Assembly: GCA_012728375.1 (NCBI GenBank)
Contig: JAAYFF010000034.1
Coordinates: forward strand, 1 to 64,000
Origin: Bacillota bacterium
GTDB taxonomy: Bacteria > Bacillota > Dethiobacteria > DTU022 > UBA8154
Direction of reading: 5' to 3'
DNA: 64,000 nt
This document shows, piece after piece, positions 51,988-60,845 of the stretch (the first letter of the stretch is position 1; every line of letters begins with the position of its first letter). The translations under genes and the position numbers were made by a program. The notes under the pieces are model-generated. The model was given only the letters and a program-made list of their open reading frames with translations. It ran no database searches and was not told the origin of the DNA.

Positions 51988-53890
51988 TTTCTTTACCAGA
52001 CCTTTTGCCCGTTAAAACACATTTTTCCGCTTGCAGGGCAATCCCTTCCCCGGTGAGGTGATAGAGCGAAAGCAGATCATCTCTGTTACCATGGCCGGTA
52101 AAAGGATCTTTTAAGCCCATCCGTTTTATGTAGAGCTCATTTAAAAGTTCTTCTTCTTCAAGCATTTCCAAAACAGCGCTTCCAAATCCTCCGGCAACAA
52201 GATGTTCCTCGACAGTTAAAACACACCTGCATTTTCTAGACCAACTGCAAATTAGATCCCGATCCAGAGGCTTGACAAACCGCGCATTAATAACGCAGCT
52301 TGAGATTCCTTTTGCTGAAAGAAGCCGGTGGGCTTCCAAAGCCGGGGCAACCATTGAACCGATGGCAAGAATTAGGATGTCATGCCCTTTTGTGAGCAGT
52401 TCCCCTTTTCCAAGGGGAATAAGTTGGGGAGTGCAATCGGGTGGTGTTGTCCAGCCCCGGGGATAGCGAATAGCTGCAGGGCATTTTAGCGATAGGGCGG
52501 TCTTTAACATGGAAGCAAGCTCCATACCGTTGGAGGGCGCCATGATGACGATTTCCGGCATCGCCCTCAGGTACGAGAAGTCAAACAGACCGTTGTGGGT
52601 TTCGCCGTCCTCCCCTACTAAACCGGCTCTATCCAGGGCAAATACCACAGGAAGTTTTTGCATGCAGACGTCTTCAAGGATCTGGTCGTATGCCCTTTGT
52701 AAAAAGGTGCTGTAAATGGCCACTACCGGCTTCATTCCTTCAAGGGCCAGTCCTGCAGCCATCGTCACGGCATGCTGTTCGGCAATGCCTACATCAAAGG
52801 ACCTGTCGGGAAATTGTTCAAAAAATTTTTCCAAACCTGTTCCCGCGATCATGGCAGCGGTAATGGCAACAATGGAATTGTCTAGGGAAGCTTCTTCCCT
52901 TAGAGCAGAGCCGAAGACCTCGCTGTAGGTTTTATAAGCCGGAGCAAGGCTGTCGTCTTTTATAGCCATGCCCGTTTTTTTGTTAAACGGGCCGATACCG
53001 TGGAACATAGGGGAGTTTTTTTCAGCATACGGGAATCCTTTTCCCTTTTGAGTAACGACATGCAACAGCACAGGGCCTACCAAACCCTTGGCCTGGCTGA
53101 GCATTTCTCCTAAACCGGCAATATTATGCCCGTCAATGGGGCCAAGGTAAGTAAAGCCAAGCTCTTCAAAAAGTACTCCCGGGACGAGGAGGTACTTGAG
53201 GCGGTCTTTTATTCGCTCCGCTGAACGAACTACGGATTTTCCAATAGCCGGGATGCGTCCCAGCACCAGTTCAAGATCTTCTTTCAGACGGAAATATTTG
53301 GGGTCTGTTCTTATTCTGGCCAGGTATGATGTCAGGCCGCCGACGTTCCGGCTGATGGACATCTCATTGTCGTTTAAAACAACAATTAGATCGGTTTCAA
53401 TATGACCGGCATAATTAAGGGCTTCCAAAGCCATACCTCCTGTAAGTGCCCCGTCACCGATTACAGCAATAACTTTAAAATCTTTACCCTGAAGATCCCT
53501 GGCAAGAGCTATACCCAGGGCTGCGGAGACAGATGTACTGCTGTGGCCGACATCAAAAACATCAAAGATGCTTTCTTCCCTTTTAGGAAACCCGCTTAGC
53601 CCGCCAAAGGTTCTTATGGTAGGAAATTTTTCCCTTCTTCCCGTTAAAATTTTATGTGTATAGCACTGATGTCCCACATCCCAGACAATTTTATCATCAG
53701 GAGTATTAAAAGTGCGGTGGAGAGCGATGGTCAGTTCCACAACACCCAAATTGGACGCCAGATGACCCCCTCTGCACGAGATGACATTGACTATCAGTTC
53801 CCGGATTTCATGAGCAAGTTTTCCCAGTTCATAATAAGACAGCTTTTTTAAAGCGCTTGGATCGTTGATCCTTTCCAGAATCGTCCCCAA
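51971..53890 (-). CDS. dxs: 1-deoxy-D-xylulose-5-phosphate synthase
   Basis: First enzyme of the methylerythritol-phosphate pathway; thiamine diphosphate dependent. Start taken at TTG 53890, four bases after the oapA stop, giving 639 residues with the usual opening (LERINDPSALKKLSYYELGKL). A longer frame to 53956 overlaps oapA and has a lysine-rich, non-conserved start. Visible: GHLASNLGVVELTIALH, VGHQCYTHK, the ThDP motif GDGALTGGMALEALN, and DVGIAEQHAVTMAAG in the second domain. Confidence 0.93.
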   Translation of the reverse strand: MGTILERINDPSALKKLSYYELGKLAHEIRELIVNVISCRGGHLASNLGVVELTIALHRTFNTPDDKIVWDVGHQCYTHKILTGRREKFPTIRTFGGLSGFPKREESIFDVFDVGHSSTSVSAALGIALARDLQGKDFKVIAVIGDGALTGGMALEALNYAGHIETDLIVVLNDNEMSISRNVGGLTSYLARIRTDPKYFRLKEDLELVLGRIPAIGKSVVRSAERIKDRLKYLLVPGVLFEELGFTYLGPIDGHNIAGLGEMLSQAKGLVGPVLLHVVTQKGKGFPYAEKNSPMFHGIGPFNKKTGMAIKDDSLAPAYKTYSEVFGSALREEASLDNSIVAITAAMIAGTGLEKFFEQFPDRSFDVGIAEQHAVTMAAGLALEGMKPVVAIYSTFLQRAYDQILEDVCMQKLPVVFALDRAGLVGEDGETHNGLFDFSYLRAMPEIVIMAPSNGMELASMLKTALSLKCPAAIRYPRGWTTPPDCTPQLIPLGKGELLTKGHDILILAIGSMVAPALEAHRLLSAKGISSCVINARFVKPLDRDLICSWSRKCRCVLTVEEHLVAGGFGSAVLEMLEEEELLNELYIKRMGLKDPFTGHGNRDDLLSLYHLTGEGIALQAEKCVLTGKRSGKENGTKN

Positions 53891-53894
53891 AGGA

Positions 53895-54494
53895 TCACCG
53901 CTTTTCTTTATTTTTTTTCTGTTTACCTTTTTTCTTGCGAAAAATAAAGTTGTCAAGGGTTGTCAGCATTCTTGCCGTAAAAAAAACGATATGGTTCGGG
54001 TTTCTAATGGCAATGGTTTTTCCATAGGCTTTGCCCCCCACTGTCAGAGCCGAAACCAGGCCGGTGAGCAGGATGCTCAAAGCTATTTCGTTAAGATTTG
54101 GTCTTTTCAGTGTAAGGTTAATAATAATAACTGCAGCCACTACGCCGCTGACAATACCTGAGATATCGCCGACGACATCATTACAAAAGCTTGCAACCCG
54201 ATCTGCGTTCCGAATAAGGTAAATTCCTTTTTTGGCACCGAAAATTTTTTTGGAGGCTTTAGCATGAAATGGTTTTTCACTGGCAGCTGTTGTTGCTGTT
54301 CCCAGAATGTCAAATAATATTCCAATAAATATTATCAGTAAAAGTAGTAAAAAAGAAAAAACAATTGATTGAAAACTCCGAAGCAAGAAACGCGTTACCA
54401 GCGTCAAAGAAATTGCCAAAAAAAAAGTCCACAAACCGACTGAATAAACCCAGTAACTAGTTTTTCTTTTTTGCCCCGTGTTTTTTTTAGGCAA
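53895..54494 (-). CDS. oapA: OLE-associated protein A, membrane protein
   Basis: Membrane partner of OLE RNA. Start at TTG 54494, 6 nt after AGAGGTG (a GTG at 54503 overlaps that site); 199 residues. Four hydrophobic segments (near 14-36, 45-70, 112-130, 140-165) and a conserved loop DILGTATTAASEKPFHAKASKK that recalls CNNM/DUF21 magnesium-linked proteins. Position directly after the OLE gene and before dxs is the known one. Lysine-rich ends fit RNA binding. OLE RNP is tied to cold, alcohol and Mg stress in Halalkalibacterium halodurans. Confidence 0.9.
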   Translation of the reverse strand: MPKKNTGQKRKTSYWVYSVGLWTFFLAISLTLVTRFLLRSFQSIVFSFLLLLLIIFIGILFDILGTATTAASEKPFHAKASKKIFGAKKGIYLIRNADRVASFCNDVVGDISGIVSGVVAAVIIINLTLKRPNLNEIALSILLTGLVSALTVGGKAYGKTIAIRNPNHIVFFTARMLTTLDNFIFRKKKGKQKKNKEKR

Positions 54495-54517
54495 AAGGAA
54501 CACCTCTTATATGTAAC

Positions 54518-55089
54518 AACACAGGTGGTAACTCTATGGGTAAACATTGCGGCTTCAGGTCCAGCAGGTTTTCCCAGATGACCACCCGGTTGTCACCAAC
54601 CCGGCAGTTTCCTTTTAAGGCCATCTCTGCAGTGTTGCCATCAACAGGGCTGGATTACCACTAAGTCCACACTTTAATCCCCACAGAGTCTCCCTCCCGT
54701 GGGAACAGCCTAGGAGATTTCCTCCATAACGCTTTTACTGCTCCTTAGCCTCTTTTGCAGTTTTGGTTTCCCAAGGTATAAAACCTTTCTCCCCCAAAAC
54801 CACTCAAGGCAGGCTACACTGTGCACAGTATCCGCCGCACACAGGTTCTACTCTAAGCCGTAACCATTTACCGTACGGTAATACGCCACGAACTTAGGTC
54901 TCCGCGAAAGCAGGGTCAACGCCTACATGCCTTTGTAGATCGCCCCATCCTTCTTAACTCCCAGCACCAACCCCCGACTGGGCTTCGGCAGCCAGCACAA
55001 GGAACTTCATCGATGTGCCCTTAAGCGGATTTTTAGGCCCGCCTTCCAGAGCAAAGCGCTAACTAGGATACTGCACCACCTGTGTTTTC
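54518..55089 (-). ncRNA. ole: OLE RNA (ornate, large, extremophilic RNA)
   Basis: About 570 nt without coding capacity between ispA and oapA. A perfect 12-bp terminal stem (AACACAGGTGGT at 55086-55075 with ACCACCTGTGTT at 54529-54518) closes it; further palindromes lie inside (TACCGTACGGTA, ACTGTGCACAGT and a CCCACGGG...CTGTGGGG pair). Size, closing stem, and the order xseA-xseB-ispA-RNA-oapA-dxs-tlyA are those of OLE loci. No terminator follows, so it is probably also made as part of a message with oapA. I did not align it to the covariance model. Confidence 0.9.
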
Positions 55090-55095
55090 AAATAA

Positions 55096-55124
55096 ATTAT
55101 AACATAAGGATTCTTCTATCTCAA
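55096..55124 (-). promoter_or_regulatory. Sigma-A promoter of OLE RNA
   Basis: TTGAGA (55119-55124), 17 bp, TATAAT (55096-55101) with TG one base before the -10 (TGTTATAAT). The start would fall near 55088-55089, directly before the closing stem of the RNA. Confidence 0.85.
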
Positions 55125-55133
55125 GATTAGCAA

Positions 55134-56054
55134 TTAATAATCCCTGTAAAGCATGAACCTGATGAGCTTTTTTAGGATGTCCGCCCGGTTCCCGTAGTAA
55201 TCAAGAATTTTGATAGATTCATTAAATTTATGATCCCGTAATGCTTTTGATTCTTTCAGGCCAAAATGAGATAGATAGGTTGCTTTTTTTAATTTCAAGT
55301 CTGCTCCCAGGTCTTTTCCCATTTTTTCTCTATTTCCTTCCAGATCCAGCAGGTCATCTACCACTTGAAATGTACTGCCGATAGCGTTGGCGCAAGCGGT
55401 AAGGCGTTCCAAATCGTCATCGCCACCGCCCCCGAGAATAACGCCTATCCGGAAGCATGCAACCAGAAGCGCGCCTGTCTTGTGTGAATTGATGTAATCT
55501 ATGGTTTCTGGCGCAATATTTTTTCCCTCTGATTCAAGATCCACGATCTGCCCGCCAATCATTCCCTTAACACCGGCAGCCCGGGAAAGTTCTCCAATCA
55601 CTTTCAACCTGACTTCAGCGGGCACTTCCGTTAGATATGAAAAGACGTACTTGCTGTCTTTATCTTCAAACCCTTCGCGGCTCAGAATGTCAAAAGCAAG
55701 GGTTAAAAGAGCGTCTCCAGCTAGGATGGCTGTTGCTTCCCCAAATACTTTGTGGGAAGTAAGACAGCCCCGCCTGTAATCATCGTTGTCCATGGCGGGG
55801 AGGTCATCGTGAATCAGGGAATAGGTATGAATCATCTCCATGGCACAGGCCGGAGGAATGCCCCTTTCCGTTTTTGAACCAAATAGCTCGGTTGTTAAAA
55901 GAATCAACAGAGGGCGTATTCGTTTTCCCCCGGCAAAGATGCTGTAACGCATGGCTCGGTTAATTGTTTGGGGATACTCCTTTTCCCCTGGGAGGAAATA
56001 ATCAAGGGCTTCGTTTATCAATAAAATTTTATTGCTTAAAACTGTCTGGATCAT
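55134..56054 (-). CDS. ispA: Farnesyl diphosphate synthase (polyprenyl synthetase)
   Basis: Condenses isopentenyl and allylic diphosphates. 306 residues with the first aspartate-rich motif DDLPAMDNDD near 89, the second DDLLD near 236 and GGKRIRP near 38. The residues before the first motif (HTYSLIHD) fit a C15-forming enzyme. 26 bp after xseB. Confidence 0.95.
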   Translation of the reverse strand: MIQTVLSNKILLINEALDYFLPGEKEYPQTINRAMRYSIFAGGKRIRPLLILLTTELFGSKTERGIPPACAMEMIHTYSLIHDDLPAMDNDDYRRGCLTSHKVFGEATAILAGDALLTLAFDILSREGFEDKDSKYVFSYLTEVPAEVRLKVIGELSRAAGVKGMIGGQIVDLESEGKNIAPETIDYINSHKTGALLVACFRIGVILGGGGDDDLERLTACANAIGSTFQVVDDLLDLEGNREKMGKDLGADLKLKKATYLSHFGLKESKALRDHKFNESIKILDYYGNRADILKKLIRFMLYRDY

Positions 56055-56080
56055 CTCTTATACCTTTCCTCTAGGATAGA

Positions 56081-56317
56081 TTAAAAGGGCTCGTCACAAT
56101 TTTCCGGCTCACTATTTTGTAAGAATTTCTCAACTCGGAATTCAGCTTCCGTCAGTAGCTTGCGGCAGTGTAAATTTAGCTTCATGCCTTCCTGGAAACT
56201 TTGCAGAGACTCTTCAAGGGACAGTTCTTCTTTCTCCATCTTTTTAATAATGCCTTCCAGTTTTTCTAAAGCTTCCTCAAAAGTTAGCTTTTCGATTTTA
56301 TCTTCTTCTTTATGCAT
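56081..56317 (-). CDS. xseB: Exodeoxyribonuclease VII small subunit
   Basis: 78 residues from the ATG 2 nt after the xseA stop. Helical hairpin with the family pattern FEEALEKLEGIIKKMEKEELSLEESLQSFQEGM. A TTG at 56323 is also in frame but closer to the ribosome site than normal. Confidence 0.93.
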   Translation of the reverse strand: MHKEEDKIEKLTFEEALEKLEGIIKKMEKEELSLEESLQSFQEGMKLNLHCRKLLTEAEFRVEKFLQNSEPENCDEPF

Positions 56318-56319
56318 CT

Positions 56320-57558
56320 TCAATTCCTTTCTTCTCCGGGAAGCAACCTGCTTTTTAGAAGATTTTTAACTTCGCATCCGGCTTCTCCATCTTTAAAAAT
56401 TATATTTATCTCCTTTCCCGTTTCGAGCTGTTCAATTCTGCGGATGAGGCTTCTTTTATTATCTGTAACCAAAGCAAAACCCCGCTCCATTATTTTTAAA
56501 GGATTGAATGCTTCCAGTTTTTCTTTTAAATGTTCCACGCGCGTCTTCTTTAACTTTAATTGCATATTGAAAATGCGGTTAAAGAGCCTTTCCATATCGT
56601 CTATCCTCTGATGGCCGCGATTAATTTTATCCTGGGTAATCCTTATTAAAAGTGTTTCGGAAAACTTCTCCAGTTTCATCCTGTTTCGCTTGCAAATCTG
56701 GCTCCAAATCTCCAGGAGGCGTTTCCTTTTACTGCTCAGTTCCTGAAGAAGTACCCCCAATTCCGGGGCCACCAGTTCTGCTGCGGCTGTTGGGGTGGCG
56801 GCTCTAACGTCAGCTACGAAGTCGGCTATGGTAAAATCCGTTTCATGTCCAACCGCGCTGATCACTGGAATTTTTGCTTGGAAGATTGCCCGGGCAAGTT
56901 TCTCATCATTAAACGGCCAAAGTTCCTCCAGGGAGCCTCCGCCTCTCGTAATCACAATAACATCAAGTTCAGGAATGGTGTGCAGTTGTTTGATAGAATT
57001 TATTATTTGTGCGACCGCCTCGTTTCCCTGGACGGCTGACGGACAAAAGATAACCTTTACACAGGGGAATCTTCTGCAAAGAGTGTGCAAAAAATCTTTG
57101 ACAGCAGCTCCTGAAGGTGATGTGATTAAGCCTATTTTTCTGGGAATTAAAGGCAAGGGCTTTTTATGCTGGGGATCAAAAAGCCCTTCTAAGCGGAGTT
57201 TTTCTTTAAGCTGCTCAAAGGCTAAAAAGAGCGCTCCCGGCCCTTCCGGTTCCAGCTTGTCTATGTAGAGCTGATAATATCCGCTGTGTTCATAAACCGA
57301 AATATTTCCGCTGGCAAGCACTTTCATCCCTTCACAGGGCAAGAATTTTAATTCCTTATTCTTGCCACGGAAAAAAACGCAACGAAGAACACTGCTTTCA
57401 TCTTTAAGGGTAAAATACATATGCCCCGATGGCTTGTGCAGTTTAAAATTGGAAATTTCACCGGCAATGCAAATATTTTGCAGAGTCGAATCGCTTTGAA
57501 AAAGGAGCTTTAAGTAGCGATTTATCTGGGAAACCGTGAAAATTCTTGCGCCATTCAT
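56320..57558 (-). CDS. xseA: Exodeoxyribonuclease VII large subunit
   Basis: Nuclease acting on single-stranded ends, with XseB. OB-fold at 1-100 (FTVSQINRYLKLLF, GEISNFKLHKPSGHMYFTLKD), catalytic domain with GLITSPSGAAVKDFLHTL and TRGGGSLEELWPFNDE, then a coiled-coil C-terminal part. 412 residues. folD, which usually lies between nusB and xseA in this gene order, is absent; the 207 bp upstream hold only short direct repeats of CTATAAGGAT. Confidence 0.95.
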   Translation of the reverse strand: MNGARIFTVSQINRYLKLLFQSDSTLQNICIAGEISNFKLHKPSGHMYFTLKDESSVLRCVFFRGKNKELKFLPCEGMKVLASGNISVYEHSGYYQLYIDKLEPEGPGALFLAFEQLKEKLRLEGLFDPQHKKPLPLIPRKIGLITSPSGAAVKDFLHTLCRRFPCVKVIFCPSAVQGNEAVAQIINSIKQLHTIPELDVIVITRGGGSLEELWPFNDEKLARAIFQAKIPVISAVGHETDFTIADFVADVRAATPTAAAELVAPELGVLLQELSSKRKRLLEIWSQICKRNRMKLEKFSETLLIRITQDKINRGHQRIDDMERLFNRIFNMQLKLKKTRVEHLKEKLEAFNPLKIMERGFALVTDNKRSLIRRIEQLETGKEINIIFKDGEAGCEVKNLLKSRLLPGEERN

Positions 57559-57765
57559 CAATTTTTTACAGCCTCTATTAAATTATCACAGCAACTTATA
57601 AGGTTCTCCCTTCACAATCTATATTCCTTCTATATTCCTTCCGAAAAAAGAAAAAATTAAAAAACATAATTCTTTAAAAGGAGGAAGTCTATAAGGATTA
57701 AATCTATAAGGATGAAGTCTAAAGAATGAGGCCTTTGCATTGTAACGGAACTTGAAGCTGCACTC

Positions 57766-58176
57766 TTATTTGGGAATTTGAGTTTCCAGGCGGATTTTAT
57801 CGAGAACTCCATTTACAAAACGGGCTGCTTCTTCATCCTGGTAACGCTTGGTCAATTCTATCGCTTCATTTATTACTACTGCAGGAGGGGTTTTTTCCGA
57901 AAACAACAACTCGAAGAGGCCAAGGCGAAGAATGTTTCTGACCGGGGCTGCTAAACGCTCTATTTCCCAGTTAATGAGATAACGGGATAAGAGGCTGTCA
58001 AGCTCAGGTAATTTTTCCAGGGTGCCCAGGACTAATTCCTTGAGAAATAGTTGTTCTCCTGCTGAAAAGGTGAAATTGTCGATAGTATAAAAAAGGGCCT
58101 TTTCCGGATTGTTTTTTCCTATATCGATCATAAAAAGCGTTCGAAAGGCCTGTTCCCTGACCCGTTTTCTCCTCAA
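57766..58176 (-). CDS. nusB: Transcription antitermination factor NusB
   Basis: All-helical factor for rRNA antitermination. Start taken at TTG 58176 (10 nt after AAGGAA), giving 136 residues beginning with the arginine-rich RRKRVREQAFRTLFMID typical of NusB; VINEAIELTKRYQDEEAARFVNGVLDK closes the protein. A longer frame upstream is not conserved. Confidence 0.93.
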   Translation of the reverse strand: MRRKRVREQAFRTLFMIDIGKNNPEKALFYTIDNFTFSAGEQLFLKELVLGTLEKLPELDSLLSRYLINWEIERLAAPVRNILRLGLFELLFSEKTPPAVVINEAIELTKRYQDEEAARFVNGVLDKIRLETQIPK

Positions 58177-58230
58177 GCTTTCTAACTTCCTTTCTAAAAA
58201 AAAAATTAAAACCACCCCGGCAGGTGGCTA

Positions 58231-58455
58231 TTAAAACCGGTTTTGACGGTTCCAAAACCGGTAAAAAAAGTTTTGCAAACTTTCGCTTTTTTCCATTCTA
58301 CCTCCTAGAAAAATGCCGATGAGAATACATAAAATAATAAAAATTCCCTTCCAGAATCCAAAAAAAACAATAATAATCGCTACGAGTAAGCCTAGTAGGC
58401 CTCCCAATATTTTTCCCCAATTTTCCTGGATAAAGAGAATAAAATTATCGTTCAA
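58231..58455 (-). CDS. DUF2273 small membrane protein
   Basis: 74 residues from TTG 58455 (AAGGTGG upstream). Two hydrophobic segments separated by a glycine turn (ILGGLLGLLVAIIIVFFGFWKG is the first), ending in an amphipathic tail. DUF2273 proteins accompany Asp23/AmaP envelope-stress proteins, as here. Confidence 0.85.
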   Translation of the reverse strand: MNDNFILFIQENWGKILGGLLGLLVAIIIVFFGFWKGIFIILCILIGIFLGGRMEKSESLQNFFYRFWNRQNRF

Positions 58456-58468
58456 CTTTACTCCCACC

Positions 58469-59014
58469 TTAAAGGAGATTTTTCTGAACTTTATCTTGTG
58501 CGATATTTTCAACGAGGACTTTTACTTCGGCAACGCTGCTGCCGCTGATTTCTTGAGTATAATTCCTGACCGTTTCTTGAAGTTCGCGAACCAAGGCAGG
58601 AATAGGAAGATCAGGAATAGGTTTAATTCTTAAATAAATTACCAGACCCTGCTCGGAAGTGTCAATATGCGCGCTGATTTCCCTTATTCCCTTGACTTTT
58701 TGCGAAGCGGCAAGAACCATTTTCTCTATGGCTCGAAAGGAAATACGAACTTCACCTATTTCGTTGAAAGATACTATACTTCCGGTTCCCTTCTTTTTTA
58801 CACCGGGCGAAAAAAAGGCTAGCAGCAATACTCCCGCAGCTAAAATTAAAAAGCCAAGGGCAGTATAAGTAAAGTTTCCCTCCAACCAATAAAAGCCGTA
58901 ATTTTGTATACCTAATTTGGGAAGGATTTCCAGGGTTAAAAGAATTAACCAAAGACCGCCAAGTATGATCATGATACCAAGAAAAGTAAAGAGAATTTTT
59001 TTAGCCAACACCAT
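58469..59014 (-). CDS. amaP: Alkaline shock response membrane anchor protein AmaP
   Basis: Anchors Asp23-type protein to the membrane. About 181 residues; ATG 59014, GTG 59011 or TTG 59008 could each start, all behind AAAGGAG. Two membrane segments (10-30, 50-70) and a soluble C-terminal domain like Asp23 (ISAHIDTSEQGLVIYLRIK). A GC-rich hairpin lies between it and asp23. Confidence 0.9.
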   Translation of the reverse strand: MVLAKKILFTFLGIMIILGGLWLILLTLEILPKLGIQNYGFYWLEGNFTYTALGFLILAAGVLLLAFFSPGVKKKGTGSIVSFNEIGEVRISFRAIEKMVLAASQKVKGIREISAHIDTSEQGLVIYLRIKPIPDLPIPALVRELQETVRNYTQEISGSSVAEVKVLVENIAQDKVQKNLL

Positions 59015-59040
59015 GTCTCCTTTCAAGAAAGGGAAACTAA

Positions 59041-59062
59041 CCTCCCGCAGAACGACGGGAGG
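59041..59062 (-). terminator. Hairpin between asp23 and amaP
   Basis: CCTCCCG / CGGGAGG, 8-nt loop, 17 bp after the asp23 stop, with no T-run. More likely a message-processing or partial attenuation element that raises asp23 relative to downstream genes. Confidence 0.5.
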
Positions 59063-59079
59063 CTAGCTTCCACGCACAA

Positions 59080-59469
59080 TTACTTAAGGCCGTCTTCTTC
59101 CGCTTTCTGCTGCTGCGGAAAGCTAACACCCTGTACATGGACATTTACCCTCACAACTCTTAAACCTGTCATATTTTCAATTGCCTTTTTGACATTTTCC
59201 TGGACAGCCCATGCTACATCAGGTATACGGGATCCGTAACGGACAATTAAAAACAAATCAACTGCAGCCTCTTCCTCGCCAACCTCCACCTTTACTCCTT
59301 TGGCAAAATTTTTCTTTCCAAGGGCTTCAGCAATTCCACCTGCAATACCGCCGCTCATACTTGCAACTCCATCTACTTCCGTTGCTGCCAGGCCGGCAAT
59401 AATCGAAACCACCTCATCTGCAATGCGAATGGACCCTAAATCTGAAGGAAGTTTGCGCCCTTCTTCCAT
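59080..59469 (-). CDS. Asp23/Gls24 family envelope stress protein
   Basis: 129 residues with the family opening GSIRIADEVVSIIAGLAATEVDGVASM and the central GVKVEVGEEEAAVDLFLIVRYG. In Bacillus (YqhY) the gene also precedes nusB and is tied to acetyl-CoA carboxylase; in staphylococci Asp23 is bound to AmaP. AAGGAGGGG ribosome site. Confidence 0.93.
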   Translation of the reverse strand: MEEGRKLPSDLGSIRIADEVVSIIAGLAATEVDGVASMSGGIAGGIAEALGKKNFAKGVKVEVGEEEAAVDLFLIVRYGSRIPDVAWAVQENVKKAIENMTGLRVVRVNVHVQGVSFPQQQKAEEDGLK

Positions 59470-59559
59470 CTATTGCCCCTCCTTAAAAAAATATTAAAAT
59501 TAAAACAGCCGATTAACCTCTTAACTCTCAGGAAAAAAACGTAAATATTTAGTCAGATT

Positions 59560-59588
59560 ATTATAACATAAAATACTTAATCCTTCAA
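59560..59588 (-). promoter_or_regulatory. Sigma-A promoter of asp23-amaP-DUF2273-nusB
   Basis: TTGAAG (59583-59588), 17 bp, TATAAT (59560-59565), with TG one base before the -10. The leader to asp23 is about 85 nt. This makes a vegetative unit separate from the spoIIIA genes upstream. Confidence 0.75.
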
Positions 59589-59633
59589 ATTCAGCCTGTT
59601 TTTCCACAGAAATTTTCGTTTTCTATTTATTCC

Positions 59634-60164
59634 TTACTTATGCTGAATTACCTGGACTTCTTCTCTGGAAACGCCGGTAATTGCTGCAACTGTATCAGAA
59701 ATTCTTAAAAAGTCGTTTTCCGAAAGGCTTTCAGCATGTATCATCACTGTGGCAATGCCCTTTCCACTGAACAGCAGGGCATCGGAGTAGCCCTGGGCTT
59801 TAATCATATTTTCTACAATTAATTCCTTTTCCATTAAATCAACCAGGGAAAGGATTTGCTCTTCAGCTTGGCGCCGCTGTTCCTCTCCAACCTGCTGATT
59901 ATTGATCATCTCGTTAAGCATTTCCAATTCCTGGCCCCTTACCCTGTCCCGCTCCAGCCTGTATTCAACAAAAAAGGCATGAGTATCGTCAAATTTCCAT
60001 TGAGACGGATCATCGCTCAGATCGCCGGCGATCATTGGTTTCAGCAAATCCTCATCCGGGACAATTTCTATGCGGCTCATTTCCTTGTTCAGACCGGCGA
60101 CAAAAAAATATGTTACAAGACCTACCAGGAGAATACTTAGAAACCAAATTCTTTTTCTGCCCAT
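59634..60164 (-). CDS. spoIIIAH: Stage III sporulation protein AH
   Basis: Mother-cell half of the SpoIIIAH-SpoIIQ channel. 176 residues: membrane anchor at 6-24, a long helical linker (60-115) and a C-terminal ring-building domain (LLFSGKGIATVMIHAESLSENDFLRISD) of the YscJ/FliF kind. Last gene of the spoIIIA operon. Confidence 0.95.
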   Translation of the reverse strand: MGRKRIWFLSILLVGLVTYFFVAGLNKEMSRIEIVPDEDLLKPMIAGDLSDDPSQWKFDDTHAFFVEYRLERDRVRGQELEMLNEMINNQQVGEEQRRQAEEQILSLVDLMEKELIVENMIKAQGYSDALLFSGKGIATVMIHAESLSENDFLRISDTVAAITGVSREEVQVIQHK

Positions 60165-60189
60165 TTAACAGAGGCCACCCCCTTTCCCT

Positions 60190-60825
60190 TTACTTTTGCC
60201 TTACATCCGCTTCGCCCCAGGGAAGAACCGCTATTCGATGAGCAGGCAAACCCATTAGGCTTTGAATTGCACGCAGCACTTGCAAACGCAACCCCGCGTC
60301 TTCTGCTCCCTTGGCTACAACCATAACTCCTTGTACCCGAGGCTTTTTCTCCATTAAAAGCAGAGCTTTTTCTTGGCCACCCCCTTCCTGGAGCAATACA
60401 TATTCCTCTTTGCGGGTCTTTTCGGTAATATCCCTCATCCCTCCTTCTGTATCTCTTTCCGTTGTTTCTTTTGTACTTTCTTCCGCAACCTGGGCAAAAA
60501 CCGCTTCTATGCCTGTGTTAAAGGTTATCAGGACGCGAACATTGCTGATACCGTCTATCTCCTCCAGTATATCTGTTAATCTTTCATTTAATTCTTTTTC
60601 ATAACTGTTTTGAATCTGGCCGGAGGAGTAGTTAAGATTTTCGGCCTGACTGTAATTGTGATTAACTTGTTTGGAGTAGGAATGGATGAAAGAACCGGCA
60701 AACATAAATACTATTCCCAAAAGCAGCAAAATTAATAAAAACGAATTTTTCTTTTTCCCCTGCATTCCATCCCGGATTTTCGCCAAAAGGTCAAGGGCAT
60801 TCCCAGTAAATTTTTTCTCAGGCAT
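60190..60825 (-). CDS. spoIIIAG: Stage III sporulation protein AG
   Basis: Forms a large ring in the feeding-tube channel. 211 residues: anchor at 25-45, then a ring-building domain (ISNVRVLITFNTGIEAVFA) interrupted by a charged insert (about 115-150), and VQGVMVVAKGAEDAGLRLQVLRAIQSLMG, a FliF/EscJ-like motif. Confidence 0.95.
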   Translation of the reverse strand: MPEKKFTGNALDLLAKIRDGMQGKKKNSFLLILLLLGIVFMFAGSFIHSYSKQVNHNYSQAENLNYSSGQIQNSYEKELNERLTDILEEIDGISNVRVLITFNTGIEAVFAQVAEESTKETTERDTEGGMRDITEKTRKEEYVLLQEGGGQEKALLLMEKKPRVQGVMVVAKGAEDAGLRLQVLRAIQSLMGLPAHRIAVLPWGEADVRQK

Positions 60826-60845
60826 CTTTTACCCCCACTTTATTT

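Noticed and set aside
54518-55089. OLE region as 6S, RNase P, tmRNA or a group II intron
   Set aside because: Length, closing stem and the ispA-oapA setting fit OLE RNA; none of the marks of the other RNAs (for example a tRNA-like domain or an intron-encoded protein) was seen.
56720-56745. ACTGCTCAGTT in xseA as another copy of the repeat family
   Set aside because: It lies in conserved coding sequence and matches only over the short core, so it is probably chance.
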